The notes under the pieces are model-generated. The model did no database searches and was not told where the DNA came from. It was given only the letters and a program-made list of their open reading frames with translations. A stretch of DNA of 64,000 nucleotides, taken from the NCBI RefSeq assembly GCF_031846385.1, contig NZ_JAVRHV010000002.1, positions 310,001-374,000 on the forward strand, given 5' to 3'. Numbering within the stretch: the first letter of the stretch is position 1; each line of letters starts with the position of its first letter. The position numbers and the translations under genes were made by a program. Origin of the DNA: Urechidicola vernalis. GTDB taxonomy: Bacteria > Bacteroidota > Bacteroidia > Flavobacteriales > Flavobacteriaceae. Below, in pieces: positions 8,204 through 15,774 of the stretch.

Positions 8204-9898
8204 TTAACTTAATCTCATATCTGATACCGAAGCTCCAGTTGGAATCATCGGAAATACATTATTTTCTTTTTCTATACACACTTCTAAGAAATAGGCTTCC
8301 TTAGAATCCATCATTTCTTGAACTGCTCCTGCTAAATCTTCTCTTTTTGTAACCCTAGTTGCCGGAATATGATACCCTTTTGCAATGGTAATAAAGTCTG
8401 GGTTTATCATTTCAGTAGACGCATAACGCTTATCAAAGAACAACTGTTGCCATTGACGTACCATTCCTAAAAATTCGTTGTTTAATACAACAATTTTTAC
8501 GGGGACTTTTGTTTGAAAAATGGTTCCTAATTCTTGGATAGTCATTTGATAGCCACCATCACCAATAATTGCAACTACCTCCCTATTTGGCACACCCATT
8601 TTAGCACCAATCGCTGCTGGTAATGCGAAGCCCATTGTTCCTAATCCACCTGAAGTTATATTACTTTTAGTTTGACTAAATTTTGCATATCTACACGCAA
8701 ACATTTGATGCTGCCCAACATCTGAAACGATTACCGCATCATCATTAGAAGCTACGTTAATTTGCTCTAACACTTCTGCCATAGTCATCCCCTCTTTTGT
8801 AGGATGTAAGTCTTCTTTGATTACTTTATCAAACTCAATGGCATCTTTCTTTTTAAATTCTTCTCTCCAAACTGAATGATTATTCTTATTGATTAATGGT
8901 AGAATTTGTGCTAAAGTATCTTTTACATTTCCTAAAACGGCAACGTCTGTTTTTACATTCTTATCGATCTCTGCTGGATCAATTTCAAAATGCACCACTT
9001 TTGCTTGTTTTGCATACGTAGCCAAATTACCTGTAACACGGTCATCAAAACGCATTCCTAAGGCAATTAACACATCGCATTCGTTTGTAAGTACGTTTGG
9101 CCCATAATTACCATGCATTCCAACCATTCCCACATTTAAAGAGTGTTTCGTTTCTAATGCCGATAAGCCCATAATGGTCCATGCAGACGGAATGTCAGCC
9201 TTTTCAATAAATGCTTTTAATTCTGCTTCAGCCTCACCTAAAATAATTCCTTGTCCGAAAACGATCATCGGTTTTTTAGCCGCATTAATTACATCGGCAG
9301 CTGCTTGAACTTTTGATGGTTCAATTTTTGGAACTGGTTTATAACTTCGGACTCCTTTGCACTTTTCATACGAAAAATCCAATTCATCCATTTGTGCATT
9401 CTTTGTAATATCAATTAATACAGGACCCGGACGACCAGATCTAGCAATGTAAAATGCCTTTGCCATAACCCCAGGAATTTCATCCGCAGAAGTTACCTGA
9501 TAGTTCCATTTTGTCACTGGCGTTGAAATTCCAACTATATCAGTTTCTTGAAATGCATCAGACCCTAATAAATGTCTTGCTACCTGCCCAGTAATACACA
9601 CCATTGGTGTAGAATCTATTTGCGCATCTGCAATTCCGGTAATTAGGTTCGTTGCTCCCGGACCTGAAGTTGCCATAGCCACTCCAACTTTTCCAGTTGC
9701 ACGTGCAAATCCTTGTGCAGAATGCGTAGCTCCTTGCTCATGACGTGTTAATACGTGTTGTAACTTATCTTGATACTTATATAATTCATCGTAAATAGGC
9801 ATAATGGCTCCTCCCGGATATCCATATATTAAATCAGCGCCTTCTTCTAAAAGACACTTGATAACGGCCTCTGCTCCTGTTATTCTTTCGGTACTCAT
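8204..9898 (-). CDS. ilvB: Acetolactate synthase large (catalytic) subunit
   Basis: Thiamine-diphosphate enzyme that condenses two pyruvates to acetolactate, or pyruvate with 2-oxobutanoate to acetohydroxybutyrate. The 564 residues show three domains: PYR (catalytic Glu in the LTRHEQGATHSAQG region near residue 54), central FAD-binding, and PP (GDGGYQMTIQELGT, the GDG...N ThDP motif). The G-P-G-A-T-N loop and the RQWQQLFFDKRY segment are typical. It starts 3 bases after ilvD. Confidence 0.96.
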   Translation of the reverse strand: MSTERITGAEAVIKCLLEEGADLIYGYPGGAIMPIYDELYKYQDKLQHVLTRHEQGATHSAQGFARATGKVGVAMATSGPGATNLITGIADAQIDSTPMVCITGQVARHLLGSDAFQETDIVGISTPVTKWNYQVTSADEIPGVMAKAFYIARSGRPGPVLIDITKNAQMDELDFSYEKCKGVRSYKPVPKIEPSKVQAAADVINAAKKPMIVFGQGIILGEAEAELKAFIEKADIPSAWTIMGLSALETKHSLNVGMVGMHGNYGPNVLTNECDVLIALGMRFDDRVTGNLATYAKQAKVVHFEIDPAEIDKNVKTDVAVLGNVKDTLAQILPLINKNNHSVWREEFKKKDAIEFDKVIKEDLHPTKEGMTMAEVLEQINVASNDDAVIVSDVGQHQMFACRYAKFSQTKSNITSGGLGTMGFALPAAIGAKMGVPNREVVAIIGDGGYQMTIQELGTIFQTKVPVKIVVLNNEFLGMVRQWQQLFFDKRYASTEMINPDFITIAKGYHIPATRVTKREDLAGAVQEMMDSKEAYFLEVCIEKENNVFPMIPTGASVSDMRLS

Positions 9899-9901
9899 AG
9901 T

Positions 9902-11587
9902 CTAAAACTTATCTGTTACACATCCTTCAGAAGCCGAAGCAACTGTATTTGCATATTTGTATAATATTCCTTTTTTGTGTTTCAATTCTGGTGCAACCCA
10001 ACTCGCCTTTCTTTCTGCTAATTCTTCATCAGAAAGCAATACGTTTATTGAGTTATCTTCTGCACTAATTCTAATATTGTCTCCTGTTTTTAACAATCCT
10101 ATTGCTCCACCTGATTGTGCTTCTGGAGTAATATGACCTACCACAAATCCATGCGTTCCACCTGAAAAACGACCATCAGTAATTAAGGCAACCGATTTTC
10201 CTAATCCTGCTCCCATAATTAATGAAGTTGGCTTTAGCATTTCTGGCATCCCTGGTCCTCCTTTTGGACCAACATAACGAATCACAACAACATCTCCTCT
10301 TTGCACTTCTCCGTTTGAAATCCCAGTATTCGCAGCTTGCTCTCCATCATACACAACTGCCTTACCTTCAAACAACAAACCTTCGTTTCCACTAATCTTT
10401 GCTACAGCTCCTTCTGTCGCCAAGTTTCCATATAAAATCTGAAGATTTCCCGATGACTTTAATGCATTCTCTTTTGTGTAAATTACATCTTGATCATCTT
10501 CTTCAAAAGATAACGGTTCAACATCTGCTAAATTCTCTGCCAATGTTTTTCCTGTTACAGTTAAACATTCTCCATGTAAATACCCGTTGTCTAATAAATA
10601 TTTCATCACAGCCGGCGTTCCTCCAACACCATGCACATCTTCCATTAAATATTTACCTGATGGTTTCAAATCTGCAATTAAGGGTGTTCTATCACTTACT
10701 CTTTGAAAGTCTTCTAAATTAAATTCGATATCTGCTGCATGTGCAATTGCTAAAAAGTGTAATACCGCATTGGTAGATCCCCCTAAAGCATTTACAATTG
10801 CAATGGCATTTTCTATAGATTTCTTAGAAATAATATCTAAAGGTTTCAAATCCAATTCTAATAAGTTCTTAACTGCTCTCGCTGTTCTTTCGCTTTCTGA
10901 TAATTTATTTGGATTCTCTGCAGGAATTGAAGAGTTATATGGCAATGCAAACCCCATTGCTTCAATAGCCGACGCCATTGTGTTTGCCGTATACATACCA
11001 CCACAAGCTCCTGCACCCGGAATTGCTCTTTTTATAATTTCTCTATATTCATCTTCATCAATCTCACCTGCTACTTTTTGACCTAAGGCCTCAAAAGCGG
11101 AAACGATATTCAATTTTCTTCCTTTATATTTTCCCGATGCAATTGTTCCCCCGTACATCATAATTGACGGACGATTTAAACGCAACATTGCTATAACTGC
11201 ACCTGGCATATTTTTATCACATCCAACTACTGAAACCAACGCATCATAACTTTGAGCATTCATTACTGTTTCAATAGAATCTGCAATAATATCTCTAGAA
11301 GCCAAAGAATAGTTCATTCCAGAAGTACCCATAGAAATTCCATCACTAACACCAATTGTATTGAAAATTAATCCGAATTGACCTGCAATATTACATTCTG
11401 TTTTTACTTCGGCTGCCAAATTGTTTAAGTGCATATTACAAGGATTACCATCGTAACCAGTACTTGCAATTCCAACTTGGGCTTTATTCATATCCTCATC
11501 AGTAAGACCAACTGCATATAGCATTGCTTGTGATGCCGGTTGCGACTCATCTTGCGTTAATCTTTTACTATGCTTATTTAACTCCAT
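9902..11587 (-). CDS. ilvD: Dihydroxy-acid dehydratase
   Basis: Iron-sulfur enzyme that dehydrates dihydroxyisovalerate and dihydroxymethylvalerate to the 2-oxo acids. The 561-residue protein carries the conserved cysteines in NPCNMHLN (N-terminal), VVGCDKNMPG and GACGGMYTANTM, plus the C-terminal PEMLKPTS, LITDGRFSGGTHG and GHITPEA motifs. It is the first structural gene of the operon and follows an approximately 190-base untranslated stretch after the attenuator terminator, so its expression should depend on readthrough of that terminator. Confidence 0.96.
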   Translation of the reverse strand: MELNKHSKRLTQDESQPASQAMLYAVGLTDEDMNKAQVGIASTGYDGNPCNMHLNNLAAEVKTECNIAGQFGLIFNTIGVSDGISMGTSGMNYSLASRDIIADSIETVMNAQSYDALVSVVGCDKNMPGAVIAMLRLNRPSIMMYGGTIASGKYKGRKLNIVSAFEALGQKVAGEIDEDEYREIIKRAIPGAGACGGMYTANTMASAIEAMGFALPYNSSIPAENPNKLSESERTARAVKNLLELDLKPLDIISKKSIENAIAIVNALGGSTNAVLHFLAIAHAADIEFNLEDFQRVSDRTPLIADLKPSGKYLMEDVHGVGGTPAVMKYLLDNGYLHGECLTVTGKTLAENLADVEPLSFEEDDQDVIYTKENALKSSGNLQILYGNLATEGAVAKISGNEGLLFEGKAVVYDGEQAANTGISNGEVQRGDVVVIRYVGPKGGPGMPEMLKPTSLIMGAGLGKSVALITDGRFSGGTHGFVVGHITPEAQSGGAIGLLKTGDNIRISAEDNSINVLLSDEELAERKASWVAPELKHKKGILYKYANTVASASEGCVTDKF

Positions 11588-11662
11588 AAAGGTTTATTCC
11601 TATTTAATTATTCAAAATTACTTTCTATCCTATTAATTTGTGATTATTCAATTTCATATTTA

Positions 11663-11688
11663 CAATACTAAAACCACAGTAGCACTGT
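11663..11688 (-). promoter_or_regulatory. Possible second promoter or operator in the ilvD leader
   Basis: On the minus strand this holds TAGTATTG (11670-11663), the same -7-like octamer used by the leader promoter 250 bases upstream; the identity extends over 14 bases. Directly upstream lies the small inverted repeat ACAGT-GCT-ACTGT (11688-11676). No TTG is found at a suitable distance, so this may be an operator or a coincidence. If active it would let ilvD bypass the attenuator. Confidence 0.25.
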
Positions 11689-11778
11689 TTAATGTTCTGA
11701 TAATTAGTTTTTTACGGTATTATATTTTACACCAATCACGGTATTTTATTAAAAATACTTTTAGTTTATTCATAAAAA

Positions 11779-11802
11779 AACCTCCCTTTTTCAAGGGAGG
11801 TT
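11779..11802 (-). terminator. Attenuator terminator of the ilv operon
   Basis: A 10-bp perfect stem (AACCTCCCTT, 4-base loop, AAGGGAGGTT) followed on the minus strand by a run of seven T, located between the leader peptide and ilvD. The 5' arm on the transcript contains TCCCTT, which can instead pair with AAGGGA at 11835-11830, five bases past the leader stop codon. That provides the alternative antiterminator pairing expected of an attenuator. The plus-strand side is also T-rich, so it may work in both directions. Confidence 0.85.
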
Positions 11803-11840
11803 ATATTTTTTTACAAAATATTATAGCAATCCCTTAATCG

Positions 11841-11903
11841 TCAAGTGATAATAATCACGACAATGACAAGAATTGAAATACTATTTAAAATGCTGTTCTT
11901 CAT
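11841..11903 (-). CDS. ilvL: Ile/Val/Leu-rich leader peptide of the ilv attenuator
   Basis: A 20-codon frame reading MKNSILNSISILVIVVIIIT. It contains seven Ile, three Val and two Leu, clustered in residues 11-19. It stops 38 bases before the terminator stem at 11779-11802. The architecture is the classical one for transcription attenuation: when Ile-, Val- or Leu-tRNA is scarce, ribosomes stall in the leader and the downstream AAGGGA segment can pair with the terminator arm, allowing readthrough. There is no similarity claim beyond composition and position. The start codon is about 10 bases after a promoter -7 element, so the leader mRNA is nearly leaderless. Confidence 0.82.
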   Translation of the reverse strand: MKNSILNSISILVIVVIIIT

Positions 11904-11912
11904 TTGAGTGTA

Positions 11913-11943
11913 CAATACTAAAACTAAATTATTAATTAGGCAA
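11913..11943 (-). promoter_or_regulatory. ilv operon promoter
   Basis: Read on the minus strand: TTG (11943-11941), 20 bases, then TAGTATTG (11920-11913). This matches the Bacteroidota pattern TTG-N17-23-TAnnTTTG with one mismatch in the -7 element. The -33 TTG is one of the last codons of the upstream hypothetical gene (LLPN-stop), so the promoter overlaps its 3' end. Transcription would start a few bases before the leader ATG at 11903. Confidence 0.6.
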
Positions 11944-13479
11944 TAGTTTCGAATTTTTTCTTGAAATTATAGTTTGAATTGGCACGCCTTCGATATTACT
12001 TTCTAACCATGAAATAATATCTAAATACAAGAATGAACGTTTCTCATATGGGTGGTTTTCATATTCCTTTAATTCGTCACGCAATTTTTTAAAGGCTGAT
12101 TTTAATTCACTTGGATACAAGTCTGATAAGCTTTTTAAGAAGTCTATCATTTTTCGCTGAACCAAATGTAAATCATTCATCTTGATCAAGAATCTGAAAG
12201 TAGATTTAATTAACACATCTATATTCTCATCCAATCCTGCTTCATAGTGCGCTACAAGATTTAAAACTCTCGAAAAACAAAGTAAATCTTCGCGCATGGA
12301 CAACTCCTTATTCGATATGATCTTTTCTAAATATATGATGCTGTTTTTATAATCGGATACCCCAAAATACATACAGGCAATTTTGTAATAAAAAACCATA
12401 ACATGATGTGCATCAATTTTCTTTTTATACGCTTCTATATTGTCTAAAACAATTGGCACATACTTTACACCATCTTCAAAATCTGCCTCTAAAAAGTACA
12501 AATTCAATTTATTTTGATAGTAGTAAACTGTGGCCAATGCAAGTGTATTCTCATTAGACATAACACTCTTCAATTCCATTTCAGACCTTAAACCATCTAA
12601 AACAACTCTAAATTTCTTATGGTGTTTAATCATGAAAAGTGATTCTAACAAGTAGTTATATCCCTTCAAATAAAATACAGGGTTCACATTTTTCATCGAA
12701 GGTTTGTCGTTAAAAATATCGATCCACTTTTGAGAATATCTATAACTCGCTACAAAATCTTGTGTTATTAAACTATACCACAAATAAGCCTTATATAAAA
12801 ATAGCTTTTCCTTAAAACCTAATTCGGAAATTTTATATGTTGGGAGATGTGAATTAAAATAATGTGTAACCTGCTCAATGTCTTCAATACTTTTTGCATA
12901 TCCGTTTCTAAGTAACCAACTATACAACTGCAATGATAAATTAGACAACTTACTAGTCATAACATTTCTCATGCTCAACTCCTTAGCCTGTATCGAAAGG
13001 GTATCTGCCCTATTACTCAGACTTCTTGTTATATATTGAGATTCAATGACTTTTTCTAATTCAACAATTTCATACGCCAAATTATCTTCTTCATTTTCAA
13101 TGGCAGAACTTTTTGCTTTATCCAACAATTTCAGACTATGCTTGTACAAGCCTTTGTTGTATAAAATAGTCGCAAATTCAATTTGTTCACGAATTAAACT
13201 TCGCACATTTTGATGTAGCGGACTTAACCTTAAACTTATTAATAACTGTTTGTATAAATGTGCTTTAGAATTTGATAATTGCTGTTTTTTAATATTGGTG
13301 TTTTGCAAAATACCGCGTTCATCATAACGCTGCTGTTTATCCATAACATTAAAAAGCGCAATAAAATTAGCTTCCGTATTTCCACCTAGTCTACCAGCAT
13401 ACAATTTGAATTGTCTTTTCTCAGATTTTGACAAAGACTTTATCAATGTAAATAACGCATCTTTTTTTTCAGTAGCCAT
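11932..13479 (-). CDS. Conserved Bacteroidota hypothetical protein, all-helical repeat
   Basis: I do not recognise a named family. The 515 residues are rich in Leu, Lys, Tyr and Asn and predicted largely helical, with TPR-like runs such as GLYKHSLKLLDKAKSSAIE and FGVSDYKNSIIYLEKIIS. The N-terminus (LFTLIKSLSKSEKRQFKLYAGR) is a basic helix pair. There is no signal peptide or membrane segment, so it is probably cytoplasmic. It is divergent from leuA and upstream of the ilv operon, and its stop codon overlaps the ilv promoter. A scaffold or regulator role would be a guess. Confidence 0.75.
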   Translation of the reverse strand: MATEKKDALFTLIKSLSKSEKRQFKLYAGRLGGNTEANFIALFNVMDKQQRYDERGILQNTNIKKQQLSNSKAHLYKQLLISLRLSPLHQNVRSLIREQIEFATILYNKGLYKHSLKLLDKAKSSAIENEEDNLAYEIVELEKVIESQYITRSLSNRADTLSIQAKELSMRNVMTSKLSNLSLQLYSWLLRNGYAKSIEDIEQVTHYFNSHLPTYKISELGFKEKLFLYKAYLWYSLITQDFVASYRYSQKWIDIFNDKPSMKNVNPVFYLKGYNYLLESLFMIKHHKKFRVVLDGLRSEMELKSVMSNENTLALATVYYYQNKLNLYFLEADFEDGVKYVPIVLDNIEAYKKKIDAHHVMVFYYKIACMYFGVSDYKNSIIYLEKIISNKELSMREDLLCFSRVLNLVAHYEAGLDENIDVLIKSTFRFLIKMNDLHLVQRKMIDFLKSLSDLYPSELKSAFKKLRDELKEYENHPYEKRSFLYLDIISWLESNIEGVPIQTIISRKNSKLLPN

Positions 13480-13590
13480 TGTAAATAAATCGTATTATTT
13501 ATCTGATTTTTAACATTTTAGCATTACCACGAATTAATTGAATGTAGTAATAGAATCAATTATGAAGTATGGCTTTTTTATACACCTACT

Positions 13591-13598
13591 TATTTTTG
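13591..13598 (+). promoter_or_regulatory. Probable promoter -7 element of leuA
   Basis: TATTTTTG is a full match to TAnnTTTG, 32 bases before the leuA start. No clear TTG is seen at 17-23 bases upstream, so the -33 side is weak. Confidence 0.4.
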
Positions 13599-13630
13599 AA
13601 TATTCAAAAGTGATAAAAAATATTTAAATA

Positions 13631-14791
13631 ATGAGCACAAATCAAGTTCAAATTTTTGACACCACTCTAAGAGATGGAGAACAAGTACCAGGATGCAAGT
13701 TAAATACAGGACAAAAATTAATTATTGCAGAACAACTTGATCTACTAGGCGTTGATATTATTGAAGCTGGTTTTCCGGTATCAAGCCCTGGAGATTTCAA
13801 GTCGGTTGAAGAGATTTCGAAATTGGTTAAAAACGCAACAGTTTGTGGATTAACTCGTGCTCATAAAAATGATATTAAAGTTGCGGCAGAAGCATTACAA
13901 TATGCAAAACGCCCAAGAATTCATACGGGAATTGGAACCTCTGAATCGCACATTAAATTTAAATTTAATACCACTCCAGAAAAAATTATTGAACGTGCTG
14001 TTGATGCCGTGACCTATGCAAAATCGTTTGTTGAAGACATCGAGTTTTACGCCGAGGATGCAGGAAGAACGGATAATGAATATTTAGCGAGAGTCTGTGA
14101 AGCAGTAATAAAAGCTGGTGCCACCGTATTAAATATTCCTGATACTACTGGATATTGTTTACCGGAAGAATACGGGGCAAAAATGAAATACTTACGTGAA
14201 AACGTAAAAGGAATTGAAAATGTTATTTTATCATGTCATTGTCACAACGATTTAGGATTGGCTACAGCAAACGCCATTGCAGGAGTGCAAAATGGAGCCC
14301 GTCAAATAGAATGTACCATTAACGGAATTGGAGAACGTGCGGGAAACACTGCTCTGGAAGAAGTGGTGATGATTATGAAGCAACATCCATATTTAAACTT
14401 AGACACCAATATCAATACTCAAATGCTTTTTGGAATAAGTAAATTAGTTCAAGAAAGTATGGGCATGATTGTTCAACCGAACAAAGCCGTTGTTGGTGAT
14501 AATGCTTTTGCCCATAGCTCTGGAATTCATCAAGATGGTGTAATTAAAAATCGTGAGACATACGAAATCATGGATCCGGCTGATGTTGGAGTTACTGAAT
14601 CTTCGATTGTTTTAACTGCAAGAAGCGGAAGAGCAGCCTTGGCATATAGAGCAAAAAATGTTGGTTACGAATTAACAAAAGACCAATTAGATGCTTTATA
14701 CCCAGAATTCTTGAAATACGCCGATCAAAACAAAGAGGTTGACGACAACGGTATTCATCAATTGATGGAAATGAGTAAGGTTTTGTTATAG
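13631..14791 (+). CDS. leuA: 2-isopropylmalate synthase, short form without the regulatory domain
   Basis: Condenses acetyl-CoA with 2-oxoisovalerate, the first step of leucine synthesis. The 386 residues hold the HMGL-like TIM barrel with the FDTTLRDGEQVPG metal/substrate motif at residues 9-21, the metal-binding SCHCHNDLGLATAN, and the GIGERAGNTALEE and HSSGIHQDG signatures, then a linker. The C-terminal allosteric LeuA dimer domain of longer enzymes (about 500 residues) is absent, as is usual in Bacteroidota, so leucine feedback may be missing or different. leuB, leuC and leuD are not in the window. Homocitrate synthase is the main alternative reading, but the motifs fit LeuA better. Confidence 0.88.
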   Translation: MSTNQVQIFDTTLRDGEQVPGCKLNTGQKLIIAEQLDLLGVDIIEAGFPVSSPGDFKSVEEISKLVKNATVCGLTRAHKNDIKVAAEALQYAKRPRIHTGIGTSESHIKFKFNTTPEKIIERAVDAVTYAKSFVEDIEFYAEDAGRTDNEYLARVCEAVIKAGATVLNIPDTTGYCLPEEYGAKMKYLRENVKGIENVILSCHCHNDLGLATANAIAGVQNGARQIECTINGIGERAGNTALEEVVMIMKQHPYLNLDTNINTQMLFGISKLVQESMGMIVQPNKAVVGDNAFAHSSGIHQDGVIKNRETYEIMDPADVGVTESSIVLTARSGRAALAYRAKNVGYELTKDQLDALYPEFLKYADQNKEVDDNGIHQLMEMSKVLL

Positions 14792-14881
14792 AATCGTTAA
14801 AAGTCTATTAATCTAGTAGATTAAGGTTAGGATTCGGTTTTTTATCGACTACATTTTGTAGTTTAGCTCAAAATTAACCGC

Positions 14882-15667
14882 ATGACTAAGGATTCAATTA
14901 TTGAAAAAATTATCTCAAATCAAGCTACACCTCAACTTGATTTTAGCATAAAACACAAGACTGAAAAATTTACGAATAATTTATTTCACACATTGTTCGA
15001 CGCAAATTCGTGCGTAAAAACAAACATTGATGTTCTTGAGTCTGAATTTTCAGAAATCTATTCACTCGCTTGTTACGATGATTCAAATCCTTGTGAAAAT
15101 GTATGGGACGGTTTTCTTCAAAAATTACCTTCGCTTCTAGAACGATTAAACTTGGATGCCAACGCATCTCTAGAATTTGACCCCGCTTCAAAATCTATTG
15201 AAGAAGTATATATTGCTTACCCCGGTTTTTTCGCCATTGCTATACATAGATTTAGTCATGAATTATACAACATGAGTGTTCCGCTTATACCGAGATTAAT
15301 GAGTGAATATGCACATGGAGTTACAGGCGTAGATATTCATCCAGGCGCGACCATTGGAGATTCTTTTTTTATTGATCATGCTACGGGAATCGTAATTGGT
15401 GAAACTTGTATTATCGAAGAAAATGTCAAAATTTACCAAGGAGTTACATTAGGTGCCTTACAAGTAAAAAAGAGTTTACAAAACACCAAACGACATCCAA
15501 CGGTAGAAAAGAACGTAATAATCTACGCAAATGCTACAATTTTAGGTGGAGATACGGTCATTGGCGAAAACAGTATTGTTGGTGGAAATACTTGGATTAC
15601 AGAATCTGTTGCACCAAACTGCTTTGTATATCATGTTCCGGAAATAAAAATGAAAAAGAAAAAATAA
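14882..15667 (+). CDS. cysE: Serine O-acetyltransferase
   Basis: Transfers acetyl from acetyl-CoA to L-serine to give O-acetylserine, the carbon skeleton of cysteine. The 261 residues have a helical N-terminal domain (about 1-130) and a left-handed beta-helix of hexapeptide repeats. Conserved motifs are DIHPGATIGDSFFIDHATGIVIGE, with the catalytic Asp-His, and VKIYQGVTLGAL. The C-terminus ends in a lysine-rich tail rather than the usual Ile that docks into cysteine synthase. It is 90 bases after leuA and 107 before cysM, so it is probably co-expressed with cysM. Confidence 0.93.
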   Translation: MTKDSIIEKIISNQATPQLDFSIKHKTEKFTNNLFHTLFDANSCVKTNIDVLESEFSEIYSLACYDDSNPCENVWDGFLQKLPSLLERLNLDANASLEFDPASKSIEEVYIAYPGFFAIAIHRFSHELYNMSVPLIPRLMSEYAHGVTGVDIHPGATIGDSFFIDHATGIVIGETCIIEENVKIYQGVTLGALQVKKSLQNTKRHPTVEKNVIIYANATILGGDTVIGENSIVGGNTWITESVAPNCFVYHVPEIKMKKKK

Positions 15668-15672
15668 CCAAC

Positions 15673-15762
15673 GTCAGCTCGAGTATCCGACTTAGTCGGA
15701 TGTATCGAGAACAATTCTATTTCTCAATATTAATTTTCTCTGAAAATTCACTCGAAATGACA
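15673..15762. repeat. Head-to-head pair of REP-like hairpin repeats (copies B and C)
   Basis: Copy B (15673-15716) is in reverse orientation with a 7-bp stem ATCCGAC-TTA-GTCGGAT. Its constant arms match copy A at 4698-4742 on the opposite strand (AATTGTTCTCGATACAT and ACTCGA..GAC). Copy C (15719-15762) runs forward with stem AATTTT-CTCTG-AAAATT and ends CACTCGAAATGACA. The pair forms a larger near-palindrome, GTCAGCTCGAGT to ACTCGAAATGAC, filling nearly the whole cysE-cysM gap. The ATG inside copy C (15757) is in frame with cysM but is part of the repeat. Confidence 0.7.
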
Positions 15763-15774
15763 AATACAGCACAT

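Noticed and set aside
11625..11657. Ten-residue frame before ilvD as another leader peptide
   Set aside because: It has no amino-acid bias relevant to the pathway and no following terminator.
11779..11903. T-box riboswitch for the ilv operon
   Set aside because: T-boxes are found mainly in Firmicutes and Actinobacteria, and no T-box consensus is present; the leader peptide explains the structure better.
13561..13626. Short frame upstream of leuA as a second attenuator leader peptide
   Set aside because: It is 21 codons but without a strong run of Leu/Ile/Val codons. No terminator hairpin follows, and the -7 element lies inside it.
15757..15774. Upstream ATG as the cysM start
   Set aside because: It lies inside repeat copy C (ACTCGAAATGACA), and family members begin at the MKSNSLLDQIGNTP position, 15775. 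The frame extended further upstream would overlap cysE.
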